Source: Bradyrhizobium sp. CCGB01 (GTDB lineage: Bacteria; Pseudomonadota; Alphaproteobacteria; Rhizobiales; Xanthobacteraceae). From it: DNA of 64,000 nt. The stretch covers positions 8,308,001 through 8,372,000 of the forward strand of contig NZ_JANADK010000001.1 of the NCBI RefSeq assembly GCF_024199795.1. The letters are read 5' to 3'. The notes below the pieces were generated by a model. The model was given only the letters and a program-made list of their open reading frames with translations. It made no database searches and was not told the origin of the DNA. Below, in pieces: positions 26,483-35,656 of the stretch. The position numbers were made by a program, and so were the translations under genes. The stretch's first letter is position 1; each line of letters begins with the position of its first letter.

Positions 26483-27258
26483 TGCAAACCTCCCTTGTCG
26501 AAGGCCGCCAGCACTGGCGTACGAACCAGGAGCCAGCCGCCATAGGCCATGTAGTAGCAGGCGATGGTGGTGATCAGCTTGTTCGACCACGCCACGAATT
26601 GCTGGTCGGTCATGGCTTCGAGGATACGCCGCGCGAGCGTGGTGCCGAGCATCGAGGCAAGGATCGCGACGCCGGCGAGCACGGGATCGAGGCTCGCGGC
26701 CTGGTCGATCACCCCGCCGAAATAGATCAGCTTGGTGAAATGGCTGACGAGTTGGCACATCGCCTTGGTCGCCACCTTCTCGCGCCGGCCGAAATCGCCG
26801 CCGAGAAAGAAGGTATCGAGCAGCGGGCCGGAGACGCCGGTCATCAGCATCAGGCCCATGCAGATCGTGCCGTAGACCGTGCCCTGCCAAAGACGATCCG
26901 GGTCCGGCTTGATGTTCGCGGGCAACAGGCGCGCCATGAACGGGGTGACGCCGAGCAGCAGCAGCGCCATCGGCTTGTCGGGCACATAACGGGTGATCGA
27001 CCAGGCCGCGAGCGCGACGGCAGCGCCGACCATATAATTCGCGACCGGCCGCCAGCGGATATGCGCCCGCCACAGCAGCGCGCGCCAGCCGTTCGACGCC
27101 ATCTGGGTGATCGCATGCAGCACCATCGCGGTCGGCAACGGCATCAGCGCCAGCAGCACGCCGATCAGGATCAGCCCGCCCGCCATGCCGAACAGCCCCG
27201 ACAGGAACGCGGTGGCGACCATCAGCAATCCAAGGGCAGCGATCATGATGGGCGTCAC
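26479..27258 (-). CDS. TSUP family transporter (TauE/SafE)
   Basis: A 259-residue inner-membrane protein with about eight hydrophobic helices. The first half carries FLSGLFGMAGGLILIGVLLA, the TauE/SafE signature, and HAITQMASNGWRALLWRAHI; the second half shows the partial repeat TKAMCQLVSHFTKLIYFGGV. Family members export sulfite, sulfoacetate or related organosulfur compounds; the cargo here is not deducible. Coupled to the small gene at 26252 and divergent from the LysR gene at 27462, which may regulate it. Confidence 0.9.
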   Translation of the reverse strand: MTPIMIAALGLLMVATAFLSGLFGMAGGLILIGVLLALMPLPTAMVLHAITQMASNGWRALLWRAHIRWRPVANYMVGAAVALAAWSITRYVPDKPMALLLLGVTPFMARLLPANIKPDPDRLWQGTVYGTICMGLMLMTGVSGPLLDTFFLGGDFGRREKVATKAMCQLVSHFTKLIYFGGVIDQAASLDPVLAGVAILASMLGTTLARRILEAMTDQQFVAWSNKLITTIACYYMAYGGWLLVRTPVLAAFDKGGLQ

Positions 27259-27461
27259 GTGGGGGGTCTCCTATGGGCTCGGCAAAGTAAGGGACGCAAG
27301 CTGCCTGCACTCCCTCGCCCCGCTCCTGCGGGGAGATGCGAAGGGCGGCGGCGGCCCCGAAACACAACTTGGAATGACTCTCAATTCTTGTGCCTCCCTT
27401 GCCCCGCCTTCGCAAACTGAGTTATCTTGGCCTTGCATCAGCTTTCCTGAGGGTCAGGCAT

Positions 27462-28379
27462 TTGCGGCGGCTGCTGTTTCTCAACGGCATCAAGGCATTC
27501 GAGGCGGCGGCGCGGACCGGCAGCTTTGCCGCGGCCGGGCTCGAGCTCAGCGTGTCGGCGGCTGCCGTCAGCCGCATGGTGCATCTGCTGGAAGAACGTC
27601 TCGGCGTCGCCTTGTTCGAGCGCAAGGCCAACAAGCTCGTGCTGACGCAGGCAGGGCGCGCCTATCAAGGCGGGCTGACGCCGATCTTCGATGCGCTGGC
27701 AAGCCTCACCGCGCAGGTGACGGCGCCCTCGAGCGTGCGCGTGCTCACCATCGGCGTCGGCCACACCTTTGCGATGCGCTGGCTGATCCCGCGCCTGTCG
27801 GAGTTTCGCAGCGAGGAGCCCGACATCGAGGTGCGCTTCACCACCGGCGGCGCGTCGGTGCCGTTCGGCGAGGACTGGAGCTGCGGCATCAAGCTCGGCA
27901 CCGGCGACTGGCCGGGCCTGGTCGCCGAGCCCTTGTTCGCCGGCGACCTCACGCCGGTCTGCGTGCCCCGCCTCGCCGCCTCGTTGAAACGTCCGGCCGA
28001 CCTCAAGGGCCCCAGCCTGATCCGCGTCGCGCATTCGCCGGAGGACTGGCCGATCTGGCTGAAGGCCGCGAACCTCACCCGCATCAACGCGCGCGGACCG
28101 GAGTTCCAGTTCTACGGCCAGGCGCTCCAGGCCGCCGCCGACGGGCTCGGCATCGCCATGGGCATCCGGCCGTATATCGACGACGACCTCGCCGCCGGCC
28201 GGCTGGTCGCGCCGTTCGATCTCTCGGTGCCCAAGGGCATGCGCTGGTACCTGCTCTATCGCAGCTTTCAGACCGAGCAGCGCGACTTCGCCGCGTTCCG
28301 CCGCTGGATCATGCGCGCGGCATCCGAGCCCGCCGCCCGGCCGGTGAAGCGGATCGGCCGTACCGCCACGCGGAACTGA
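27462..28379 (+). CDS. LysR-family transcriptional regulator (GcvA-like)
   Basis: A LysR-type regulator of about 305 residues. The N-terminal winged HTH reads FLNGIKAFEAAARTGSFAAA then SVSAAAVSRMVHLLEERLGV, then LFERKANKLVLTQAGRAY; the effector domain begins VRVLTIGVGHTFAMRWLIPR. The frame is open from ATG 27390, but those 24 extra residues do not look like LysR; TTG 27462 gives a GcvA-like MRRLLFLNGIKAFEAAAR start, so that is preferred (uncertain). Divergent from the TSUP operon, the classical arrangement for LysR control of the neighbour. A hairpin follows at 28383-28428. Confidence 0.88.
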   Translation: MRRLLFLNGIKAFEAAARTGSFAAAGLELSVSAAAVSRMVHLLEERLGVALFERKANKLVLTQAGRAYQGGLTPIFDALASLTAQVTAPSSVRVLTIGVGHTFAMRWLIPRLSEFRSEEPDIEVRFTTGGASVPFGEDWSCGIKLGTGDWPGLVAEPLFAGDLTPVCVPRLAASLKRPADLKGPSLIRVAHSPEDWPIWLKAANLTRINARGPEFQFYGQALQAAADGLGIAMGIRPYIDDDLAAGRLVAPFDLSVPKGMRWYLLYRSFQTEQRDFAAFRRWIMRAASEPAARPVKRIGRTATRN

Positions 28380-28382
28380 CAC

Positions 28383-28428
28383 CCGTTCAGCAAGGCCTCG
28401 GGCAAAAAAGCCGACCGCTTGTGAACGG
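28383..28428 (+). terminator. terminator-like hairpin after LysR gene
   Basis: CCGTTCAGCAAG and CTTGTGAACGG pair with one bulge around a ~20-base loop containing six A. It starts four bases after the LysR stop. No T-run follows immediately, so efficiency is uncertain. Confidence 0.4.
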
Positions 28429-28477
28429 CTTCACATTCTGAAATCTGCAAACGTGGTCCCCTGACCCTCCAACAAGA

Positions 28478-28509
28478 CACTTACGGAACACTTCACTTAC
28501 GGAACACTT
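28478..28509. repeat. perfect 16-bp tandem duplication
   Basis: CACTTACGGAACACTT occurs twice head-to-tail with no spacer, ending 10 bp before the ATG at 28520. It lies in the leader of the small gene and could affect its promoter or ribosome binding. Confidence 0.9.
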
Positions 28510-28519
28510 GGGGACTGCA

Positions 28520-28747
28520 ATGACGACCCTCTACGACGGCTTTGACATTGAATCCTTCGAGGCCGGCAAAGGCCTCTGGCATGCCCGCATCCGCCGTGCC
28601 GATCTCAGCCCCGTCGCCATCGACGGCGTGCTGTTTCCGGCCATGGAAGTCGGTTTCGCCTGGCCTGATCAGAACGCGGCGATCGCCGATGCCAAGCACC
28701 ACATCGATCGCTTCCGCCGGCGGGCCGACGACAGCGACGACGAATAA
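28520..28747 (+). CDS. small conserved-type hypothetical protein, 75 aa
   Basis: A 75-residue acidic soluble protein: MTTLYDGFDIESFEAGKGLW, HARIRRADLSPVAIDGVLFP, then AMEVGFAWPDQNAAIADAKH and a basic-acidic tail RFRRRADDSDDE. The W-x-A-x-I-R-R and D-A-x-x-H-I-D spacing suggests one small alpha/beta domain; no family name recognised. A 16-bp tandem repeat lies in its leader. Start 28520 is preferred to an in-frame ATG four codons upstream within the repeat border. The zinc-ribbon gene at 28805 follows in the same direction. Confidence 0.68.
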   Translation: MTTLYDGFDIESFEAGKGLWHARIRRADLSPVAIDGVLFPAMEVGFAWPDQNAAIADAKHHIDRFRRRADDSDDE

Positions 28748-28804
28748 GCGAGCGGGACTGCAAGCGAAGCAAGGGACAGCGCGGCGCAAGAGGGGGAACC
28801 GGTC

Positions 28805-29035
28805 ATGTCAGTCATCGAATTCGAGGACACGCCGCGGCCGAGGATTTACGCCCGCAATGTGTTGTCGAAATGCCCCGAATGCGACGGCGATCTCGCGGTG
28901 CTCCGCGTGATCGGCGGCCGTGCCGGATGCGAGTACTGGACCATGCGCTGCACCGATTGCGGCGGGATCCATCTCGACATCCTCGAGCCGCATCGGGCGG
29001 CTGGGGACGACGAGGGCCCGCTGCCGGCGGCGTGA
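28805..29035 (+). CDS. small zinc-ribbon protein
   Basis: A 76-residue protein with two CxxC knuckles, KCPECDGDL and RCTDCGGIHLD, separated by about 25 residues including GCEYWTMR: a zinc-ribbon fold. It begins MSVIEFEDTPRPRIYARNVL and ends in an acidic tail. Likely cytoplasmic; the role could be nucleic acid or protein binding. Not assigned to a named family. Convergent with the large hydrolase gene (29068). Confidence 0.75.
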   Translation: MSVIEFEDTPRPRIYARNVLSKCPECDGDLAVLRVIGGRAGCEYWTMRCTDCGGIHLDILEPHRAAGDDEGPLPAA

Positions 29036-29067
29036 GCCTCTCGCCGTTTGACATGGCTGATGCCCTG

Positions 29068-30945
29068 TCAAACCCGGCTGATGACGATGTAGACGAAGCA
29101 GATATACAGCACCAAAAGCCATGTGCGTTCCGCCGTAGGGTGGGCGATCAGGAACCCGAGTCCCAGGATCACGGTCGCAAGGAAGACCAGCAGTCCCGTC
29201 GAGCAACGGCCCAGTATCTTGATGAGGGTGCTCTGCTCCTCGGCGTCTTTCTTCGGCAGATCTCCCGATACGATAAACCTGGCGATGTCCGCCCAGTGGC
29301 GCTCCTCGTGGCCTGCGCCATGTGAGCCCGCAATGTAGCTGACCTGTTCGACAGCGCCGGTGGCGGCATCGCAAAAGCCGTCGTGCCCGGCGCTGCCCAG
29401 ATCGAACCGGCGGAAGGGCTGCATGCCCTTCGGGAAGATCGCAACGACCCAATCGCCCGTCGCGACATAGTTGAGCACCTTCTCGACCCGCTTGCCGACC
29501 AGATCGTGCCAGCGGTAATCGCGGCGCACCACGCTGCCGGCGAGCACGATGCGCTTGAATCTTGCGGCCGGGTAGTCGCGCAGGGCCCGGGCGACGAGGT
29601 ACGTTCCGTTGGAATGTCCAACATAGGAGAAGTCTGCGCGCGGATAATGCGCTCTCGCCTCCGCATATTGGTCCATCAACCATTCCGCCTTCTGCTTTCT
29701 GACCCACCACAGGACGAAAGGCGCCATGGCGAAATAGCCGTAGCTCGTGGTCACCGAGCGGAAATCCTTCTTGCGGCCCGCCGCTTCCTGCTTGATCGCG
29801 CGTGCGATCTTCTGCGTCCAGAACCCCTTGTCGCGGATGCCGTGAATGACGAACACGAGGTCGGTCACGTCCCAATTGGGCGGCCTCGGCAGGCTATCCA
29901 TCATTTGTTCGCGGTTCACCGTGCAAGGATCCGCAGCGAGGCTGGCCGGCGAATTGCACAGGGCGCGGCGGAACACGACGTATCGCTGTTCGTCGCAAAT
30001 CTGCTTGAATGCCTTGGCCGATTGCCCGGGCTGCCTTGCCGTGACGAAATCATCTCGATCCATCTCGGCTTCGACATTTCGAGGCCGCTTCAGCCGGACG
30101 ATGTCGGCGTGGCCCGAATTCGGAACCTCCAGATAGAAATAGGACTTCTCGCGACCGTCGCCCTCCTCCTCGTTGGAGGTGTCCACGGCATAGTCGACGC
30201 TGTCGTCGGGCGAGACGATATCGTCCACGGTCCCGAGCAATTGCGTGACGACGATGTCCGGACGGCTGCCGCGACGCTCGCGCTCGTAGTGCATCAGTGC
30301 CAGCCACTGCAATCGGGTCTGAATCGAGAAAACCGCGCCCTGCCGGATATCGAAGATGATCGGGAATCCGCCGAACAGGGTTTCGCCGACCCAGATGCCG
30401 ACGTTCCATTTGGTCGAGGTCCACCAATCCATGGCCGACGACGGCGTCCAGCCGCGATTCATCCCGGCGATCAGCACGATCCGGCGGATCTTCTTCGCCC
30501 AGGGACGCGGCTGCAGATACGCACGGAAGGCGGGCTCGAAGGGAGCGGCGAGCGTCGGACAGTCGCTGCGGTCCGGCTGGCCATGCGCGACGATCGCAAC
30601 CTTGCGCGCCATGACGGCGCCCATGCTGTGCCCGATCAGGATGATCGATTCATATTCGCCGGGATCGTCCTGCCCGGCGCCGCCGGCCCGGTCCTGGCTC
30701 CGCAGCTCGATGATTTTCTCGATGTGCTTGATGATGTCGACGACCACCTCGGTCGCATCGTGCGTGCACAGCCACCCCCAGGGCCCGGCAAACGGCAAAA
30801 TTGGCGCGTAGATATCGGCGTCCGGATAAGCGTCCCGGACCGCGTCCTTCACCGGCTTGAGGGCCTTCGGGCTTTGACAGAATGCGTGCAGCAGGACGAT
30901 CAGCTCACGATGCTTCCCTGCCCGCTCCAATCTCGCTTGTTGCAT
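29068..30945 (-). CDS. membrane-anchored protein with two alpha/beta-hydrolase domains
   Basis: A 625-residue protein. Domain 1 (about 13-330): ELIVLLHAFCQ, nucleophile elbow GHSMG (Ser107), acid candidates Asp241/242 in LLGTVDDIVSPDD, His279 in VPNSGHAD. Domain 2 (about 360-560): LVFVIHGIRDKGFW, GHSNG (Ser445), Asp499 in YVATGDWVVAIFP, His in GSHGAGHEERHW. Both triads look complete. Two membrane helices close the protein (about 584-602 and 608-623), giving a C-terminal anchor with hydrolases probably cytoplasmic, as no signal peptide is seen. Start 30945 (MQQARLERAGKHRE) is preferred over 31092. Substrate unknown; lipase/esterase or acyltransferase possible. Divergent from uvrB. Confidence 0.8.
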   Translation of the reverse strand: MQQARLERAGKHRELIVLLHAFCQSPKALKPVKDAVRDAYPDADIYAPILPFAGPWGWLCTHDATEVVVDIIKHIEKIIELRSQDRAGGAGQDDPGEYESIILIGHSMGAVMARKVAIVAHGQPDRSDCPTLAAPFEPAFRAYLQPRPWAKKIRRIVLIAGMNRGWTPSSAMDWWTSTKWNVGIWVGETLFGGFPIIFDIRQGAVFSIQTRLQWLALMHYERERRGSRPDIVVTQLLGTVDDIVSPDDSVDYAVDTSNEEEGDGREKSYFYLEVPNSGHADIVRLKRPRNVEAEMDRDDFVTARQPGQSAKAFKQICDEQRYVVFRRALCNSPASLAADPCTVNREQMMDSLPRPPNWDVTDLVFVIHGIRDKGFWTQKIARAIKQEAAGRKKDFRSVTTSYGYFAMAPFVLWWVRKQKAEWLMDQYAEARAHYPRADFSYVGHSNGTYLVARALRDYPAARFKRIVLAGSVVRRDYRWHDLVGKRVEKVLNYVATGDWVVAIFPKGMQPFRRFDLGSAGHDGFCDAATGAVEQVSYIAGSHGAGHEERHWADIARFIVSGDLPKKDAEEQSTLIKILGRCSTGLLVFLATVILGLGFLIAHPTAERTWLLVLYICFVYIVISRV

Positions 30946-31133
30946 ATGGACTCGCCAAAAATTGAAGTTTCGAAATATCGGGGAAGCTAGCAAGACCACC
31001 CTGGATTGCAATTGACAGTTCCGGCAATGTGACGACGCGACGCTGCGCCCTGCTGCCAACCTGCTGTCAGCAGGCTGCATCCGGACCGGCATTCGCCCTT
31101 TTCTGAGCCGCGGACTCGTCCCATATTCGGGGC

Positions 31134-34091
31134 ATGGCGAAGAAACCTGCTCCCCCGAAATCCCCTAAATCCAAAGCCCCGAACTCGAAGGCACATCGGC
31201 CTGACGTGCAGCCGATCGGGCCGGCGCTGGCCGAGCTGCTCAATCCCGCGATCAATCGCGGCGATGCCGGGCTTGGATCGGGCACCGGGCTGCAGCCGCC
31301 GCCGGACAATTCACGCGATCGCCGCTCCGGGGGCGAAGCCGCGGCGCATCGCGCGCGCGCCTCGACGCCGAAGGAGTTTCCGCAGGACACCGCGCGGCCG
31401 ATGCCGCTGCGCCCCAACCCGCAGCCGCCGGGTGGCCGTGCATCGACCGAGGGCTTCGACGAGGCGCCGCAGGCCAATTACGGCACCGCGGCTACGATCC
31501 CGACGCTCGATCCGGAACTGGCGCGGCAGCTCGGGCTGCCGACGGAAGAGGACGACGCCGAGGCGCTGGCACGCCCTCCGCGCAGCAAGATGGAGGCGCT
31601 CGGCGTCAAGGCCACCGCGGACGCGCTGGAGTCGCTGATCCGCGAGGGCCGTCCGGAGTTCCGCAAGGACGATGGCTCCATGAAGGTGTGGACGCCGCAC
31701 CGACCGCCCCGCCCGGAAAAGTCCGAAGGCGGCGTGCGCTTCGAGATCAAATCGTCCTACGAGCCGCGCGGCGATCAACCGACCGCGATCGCCGAGCTGG
31801 TCGAGGGCATCGACCGCAACGACCGCTCGCAGGTGCTGCTCGGCGTCACCGGCTCCGGCAAGACCTACACCATGGCCAAGGTGATCGAGGCGACGCAGCG
31901 CCCGGCCCTGATCCTGGCGCCGAACAAGACACTCGCCGCCCAGCTCTATGGCGAGTTCAAGAACTTCTTTCCGGACAACGCGGTCGAGTATTTCGTCAGC
32001 TATTACGACTACTACCAGCCGGAAGCGTATGTCCCTCGCACCGACACCTACATAGAAAAGGACTCCTCGATCAACGAGCAGATCGACCGCATGCGCCATT
32101 CGGCGACGCGCGCGCTGCTCGAACGCGACGACGTCATCATCGTCGCGTCGGTGTCCTGCATCTACGGTATCGGCTCGGTCGAGACCTACACCGCGATGAC
32201 ATTTGCGCTGAAGAAAGGCGAGCGCATCGACCAGCGCCAGCTCATCGCCGACCTCGTCGCGCTCCAGTACAAGCGCACCCAGGCCGACTTCACCCGCGGC
32301 ACCTTCCGTGTCAGGGGCGACGTCATCGACATCTTCCCGGCGCACTATGAAGACCGGGCCTGGCGCGTGAACCTGTTCGGCGACACCATCGAGACCATCG
32401 AGGAGTTCGATCCGCTCACCGGCCACAAGCAGGACGAGCTCGAATTCATCAAGATGTACGCCAATTCGCACTACGTGACGCCGCGTCCGACGTTGGTGCA
32501 GGCGATCAAGTCGATCAAGTTCGAGTTGAAGCAGCGGCTCGACCAGCTGCACGACCAGGGGCGCCTGCTGGAAGCGCAGCGGCTGGAGCAGCGCACCACC
32601 TTCGACCTCGAGATGATGGAGGCGACGGGAAGCTGCGCCGGCATCGAGAACTATTCGCGCTACCTCACCGGACGCCGTCCCGGCGAGCCGCCGCCGACGC
32701 TGTTCGAATACGTGCCCGACAACGCGCTGATCTTCGCCGACGAAAGCCACGTCACCATCCCGCAGATCGGCGCGATGTTCCGCGGCGACTTCCGTCGCAA
32801 GGCGACGCTGGCCGAATACGGTTTCCGCCTGCCGTCCTGCATGGACAACCGCCCGCTCCGTTTCGAGGAGTGGGACATGATGCGGCCGCAGACCGTCGCG
32901 GTGTCGGCGACGCCGAGCGGCTGGGAGCTCAACGAGAGCGGCGGCGTGTTCGTCGAGCAGGTCATTCGCCCCACCGGCCTGATCGATCCGCCGGTCGACA
33001 TCCGCCCCGCCCGCACCCAGGTCGACGATCTCGTCGGCGAAGTGCGCGCCACCGCGCAGGCCGGCTATCGCTCGCTGATCACCGTGCTGACCAAGCGCAT
33101 GGCGGAGGATCTCACCGAATATCTGCATGAGCAGGGCATTCGGGTCCGCTACATGCACAGCGATATCGACACCATCGAGCGCATCGAGATCATCCGGGAT
33201 CTCCGCCTCGGCGCCTTCGACGCGCTGGTCGGCATCAACCTGTTGCGCGAAGGCCTCGACATTCCCGAATGCGCGCTGGTCGCGATCCTCGATGCCGACA
33301 AGGAAGGCTTTCTGCGCAGCGAGACCTCGCTGATCCAGACCATCGGCCGCGCCGCGCGCAACGTCGACGGCAAGGTGATCCTCTATGCCGACCAGATGAC
33401 GGGATCGATGGAGCGCGCCATCGCCGAGACCAACCGCCGTCGCGAGAAGCAGGTCGAGTACAACACCGCCAACGGCATCACGCCGGAGAGCGTGAAGAAG
33501 CAGATCGGCGACATCCTCAACTCCGTCTACGAGCGCGACCACGTGCTCGTCGAGGTCGGCGGCCACGACATGACCGACGACGTCATCTCGATCGGCCATA
33601 ATTTTGAGGCCGTGCTCGCCGATCTCGAAACCCGGATGCGCGAGGCCGCCGCCGATTTGAACTTCGAGGAAGCCGCCCGCCTGCGCGACGAGGTCAAGCG
33701 CCTGCGCGCCACCGAGCTTGCGGTCGTCGACGACCCCACAGCAAAGCAGCGCACCGTGCAGGGCAAGGCCGGCGCCTATGCGGGCGCGAAGAAGTACGGC
33801 GACGCGGCGAATTTGCCGGTCAGCGCCATGAAGAAAAAGACCGTGAGCTCCGCGCTGAAAGCCAGCGGCGGCGGCAGCGGCTCGAAGGTGCACAAGCCGC
33901 ATCTCGACGAGATGCACGGCCCGGAATCGTTGCCCTACCGCGAGAACCAGACGCTGCCGTCAAAACCGTTCGGCAGCACCAGCCGGATCATCCAGCCGAC
34001 GGACTCACGGCAGTCGGGCCCGGAGTTCGGGCCGGCGCCGAAGTCGACGGGTGGCGCGCCGGGACGAAGAGGTGGGTGGAAGAAGAGGTAG
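31134..34091 (+). CDS. uvrB: excinuclease ABC subunit UvrB with long terminal extensions
   Basis: A 985-residue protein; usual UvrB is about 670. Residues 1-200 are a basic/proline-rich, poorly ordered extension. The UvrB body starts at [20 protein letters not shown]: Walker A GVTGSGKT (237-244), the damage-wedging beta-hairpin region [34 protein letters not shown], the helicase motif [12 protein letters not shown] and [12 protein letters not shown], and a C-terminal UVR motif ([20 protein letters not shown]). A further ~100 residues follow, ending [11 protein letters not shown]. UvrB loads at damage verified by UvrA and recruits UvrC. A perfect -35 TTGACA lies at 31012-31017, overlapped by GTTC-N7-GTGA, an imperfect match to the alphaproteobacterial LexA box; SOS control is possible but unproven. 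Confidence 0.97.
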   Translation: MAKKPAPPKSPKSKAPNSKAHRPDVQPIGPALAELLNPAINRGDAGLGSGTGLQPPPDNSRDRRSGGEAAAHRARASTPKEFPQDTARPMPLRPNPQPPGGRASTEGFDEAPQANYGTAATIPTLDPELARQLGLPTEEDDAEALARPPRSKMEALGVKATADALESLIREGRPEFRKDDGSMKVWTPHRPPRPEKSEGGVRFEIKSSYEPRGDQPTAIAELVEGIDRNDRSQVLLGVTGSGKTYTMAKVIEATQRPALILAPNKTLAAQLYGEFKNFFPDNAVEYFVSYYDYYQPEAYVPRTDTYIEKDSSINEQIDRMRHSATRALLERDDVIIVASVSCIYGIGSVETYTAMTFALKKGERIDQRQLIADLVALQYKRTQADFTRGTFRVRGDVIDIFPAHYEDRAWRVNLFGDTIETIEEFDPLTGHKQDELEFIKMYANSHYVTPRPTLVQAIKSIKFELKQRLDQLHDQGRLLEAQRLEQRTTFDLEMMEATGSCAGIENYSRYLTGRRPGEPPPTLFEYVPDNALIFADESHVTIPQIGAMFRGDFRRKATLAEYGFRLPSCMDNRPLRFEEWDMMRPQTVAVSATPSGWELNESGGVFVEQVIRPTGLIDPPVDIRPARTQVDDLVGEVRATAQAGYRSLITVLTKRMAEDLTEYLHEQGIRVRYMHSDIDTIERIEIIRDLRLGAFDALVGINLLREGLDIPECALVAILDADKEGFLRSETSLIQTIGRAARNVDGKVILYADQMTGSMERAIAETNRRREKQVEYNTANGITPESVKKQIGDILNSVYERDHVLVEVGGHDMTDDVISIGHNFEAVLADLETRMREAAADLNFEEAARLRDEVKRLRATELAVVDDPTAKQRTVQGKAGAYAGAKKYGDAANLPVSAMKKKTVSSALKASGGGSGSKVHKPHLDEMHGPESLPYRENQTLPSKPFGSTSRIIQPTDSRQSGPEFGPAPKSTGGAPGRRGGWKKR

Positions 34092-34107
34092 GAATTACCT
34101 ATAAGGA

Positions 34108-35154
34108 TCAAAGTGTAGACAAACTAAATCTGTCAGTGGTCGGATCTGTCTTCCCTATCCGCTCAATTATCTGGTCCACGCGGCTTTTATCCATTTCCCA
34201 ACCAGCCAGACGGCCCTGCCTAAAATGGAACTCGCTTCTCTGCCGAGACCATGGAAACTCTTTCTGAACTGCACAAAATCGCACGCCATCTGTCACGCGG
34301 AAAAAGAGGTCAATGCTCCATTCAGCCGCGATAGTCTTTTCTGGAGGAATAATGAATGGTCTATCGAGCCACGATTGGACAATTGTTGTTCGCTCATGCT
34401 CGCCAAACGTCGTCAAATGCAACGCGTCACCCTGATAGTGAACGAGGAAGCTCGTTCCAATATTGCCTAGCCCACCGTCAGGATTCAGGCTCCAACAGCG
34501 GACTAGAATATTTTCTACCTTTTTGAAACCATCGTCTGCAGCATACGCAACTTCAAACCCGCCGCCCCAAGAGTCAGATAGCCCGTACTTACTCGAATAC
34601 TGGGCCATAATCGCATTTCCTACGAAGTTTACCATCACGGCCCGCGCAGCAAACCCCTCGTCGTTGTCAGGCATGGGCATCGCGTCTGCGGCCGACAGAA
34701 TGTAATTGAAAAATGCTTCTCCGCCTGTTCCAAGAAGATAGATACGCCGCTTGTCGACCTCAAATCCTTTGGCGTGGACACAGAGCGGTTGAATAGTATC
34801 TTTGTAGATTAGAAGCGCGACCACCTCTACGCTGCTAGGGAGCGAATTGAGAGCTGACAAAAGCACATTTTCATTTCCTGGAAATTGCTCCCTGTCCTTC
34901 GGCAATTTCTCGTCGAGATATATGACGAGATTGCGAGCTACTTCCACAGACCCAGCCCAAGCGATCATTAGATACGGCCTAACGATTACGAGCTTTTGGG
35001 CTAATCCCGATGCAAAGAATCCATTCGCATTGGTGTGAACTGCATATTCCGGACGGGTAGGCAAAGTTACGCTCGTCGGCATTCGCCACGATGTCAGGAG
35101 ATCGCCCACAAACGCGGGCCTCCCTCCCATGCTCAAACCTGCGACTAAGGTCAC
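34108..35154 (-). CDS. proteasome-beta/HslV-like Ntn-hydrolase candidate
   Basis: A 348-residue protein in a lower-GC patch. The N-terminus MTLVAGLSMGGRPAFVGDLL parallels HslV/proteasome beta: Thr2 would be the free nucleophile after Met removal and Asp18 is then residue 17, as in HslV. QKLVIVRPYLMIAWAGS then VEVARNLVIYL matches the HslV strand-helix around Lys33 (candidate Lys54), and YLLGTGGEAFFNYILSAADA matches the IGSGGxYAxAAA segment (Thr replacing Ser). The C-terminal ~150 residues have no recognised counterpart. Relationship is by eye only; function unknown. It lies alone, convergent with uvrB, with codon use less GC-biased than its neighbours, suggesting acquisition. Confidence 0.6.
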   Translation of the reverse strand: MTLVAGLSMGGRPAFVGDLLTSWRMPTSVTLPTRPEYAVHTNANGFFASGLAQKLVIVRPYLMIAWAGSVEVARNLVIYLDEKLPKDREQFPGNENVLLSALNSLPSSVEVVALLIYKDTIQPLCVHAKGFEVDKRRIYLLGTGGEAFFNYILSAADAMPMPDNDEGFAARAVMVNFVGNAIMAQYSSKYGLSDSWGGGFEVAYAADDGFKKVENILVRCWSLNPDGGLGNIGTSFLVHYQGDALHLTTFGEHERTTIVQSWLDRPFIIPPEKTIAAEWSIDLFFRVTDGVRFCAVQKEFPWSRQRSEFHFRQGRLAGWEMDKSRVDQIIERIGKTDPTTDRFSLSTL

Positions 35155-35281
35155 CGTGGGTGCTCCTTGCTGAGTCGGGTCTGTATTCTACCTCAAGCAA
35201 AGTCCGCAGAGTGCATTCATGTAGCCCCTAATAATGATCGTGGCCCCGCTTTGCCGCGCCTCCGGAATGACGAAGTGTCTC

Positions 35282-35656
35282 TCACGCCGCGATCGTCGCC
35301 AGCAGCGATAGCTGCAGCACCGACGCCATGAGTTGCAGCGACGTCGCGGGCCTGGCACGCCAGCGGGCGATCTTTTCCGAGAAGGACAGACTCGCGTCGA
35401 AAAACTGCGCTTCGTAGCCGTTCCTGAAGTGCCTCGGGAAGGCCGACCCGACCGAGACGGCGAAGATGCTGTAGAAGACCGACGCCAGCGCGATGGTGAG
35501 CACGTGGCTGCCGCCGTGAGAGTCTTCCAAGAACTTCACCATCAGTGACGCCGCGGCGAAGATCAGGAAGCCCTGAAGGATTGTGGTGAGCGCAAAGCCT
35601 TCGAGCCAGTTGAGAGGGCCGGTTTCGACGCGGTGATGAAGGGCATGCCCCCTCAC
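35282..35656 (-). CDS. small membrane protein, downstream paralogue of pair
   Basis: A 124-residue protein. No ATG fits, but GTG 35654-35656 overlaps the upstream stop (GTGA) and gives MRGHALHHRVETGPLNWLEG then FALTTILQGFLIFAAASLMV. It aligns along its whole length with the gene at 35653: L-x-A-L-T-x-I-L-Q helix, a second helix (LTIALASVFYSIFAVSVGSA), the F-x-x-x-Y-E-x-F-F motif (RNGYEAQFFDASLSFSEKIA), W-R, and a third helix (SLQLMASVLQLSLLATIAA). Three membrane spans; no family name known. Confidence 0.7.
   Translation of the reverse strand: MRGHALHHRVETGPLNWLEGFALTTILQGFLIFAAASLMVKFLEDSHGGSHVLTIALASVFYSIFAVSVGSAFPRHFRNGYEAQFFDASLSFSEKIARWRARPATSLQLMASVLQLSLLATIAA

Noticed and set aside
29136..29147. 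GTAGGGTGGGCG resembling the start of a type B repeat
   Set aside because: It lies inside the coding sequence of the double hydrolase and lacks the rest of the element, so the match is probably chance.
31311..33917. 868-codon minus-strand frame opposite uvrB
   Set aside because: Shadow frame of uvrB with low-complexity composition and no recognisable motif.
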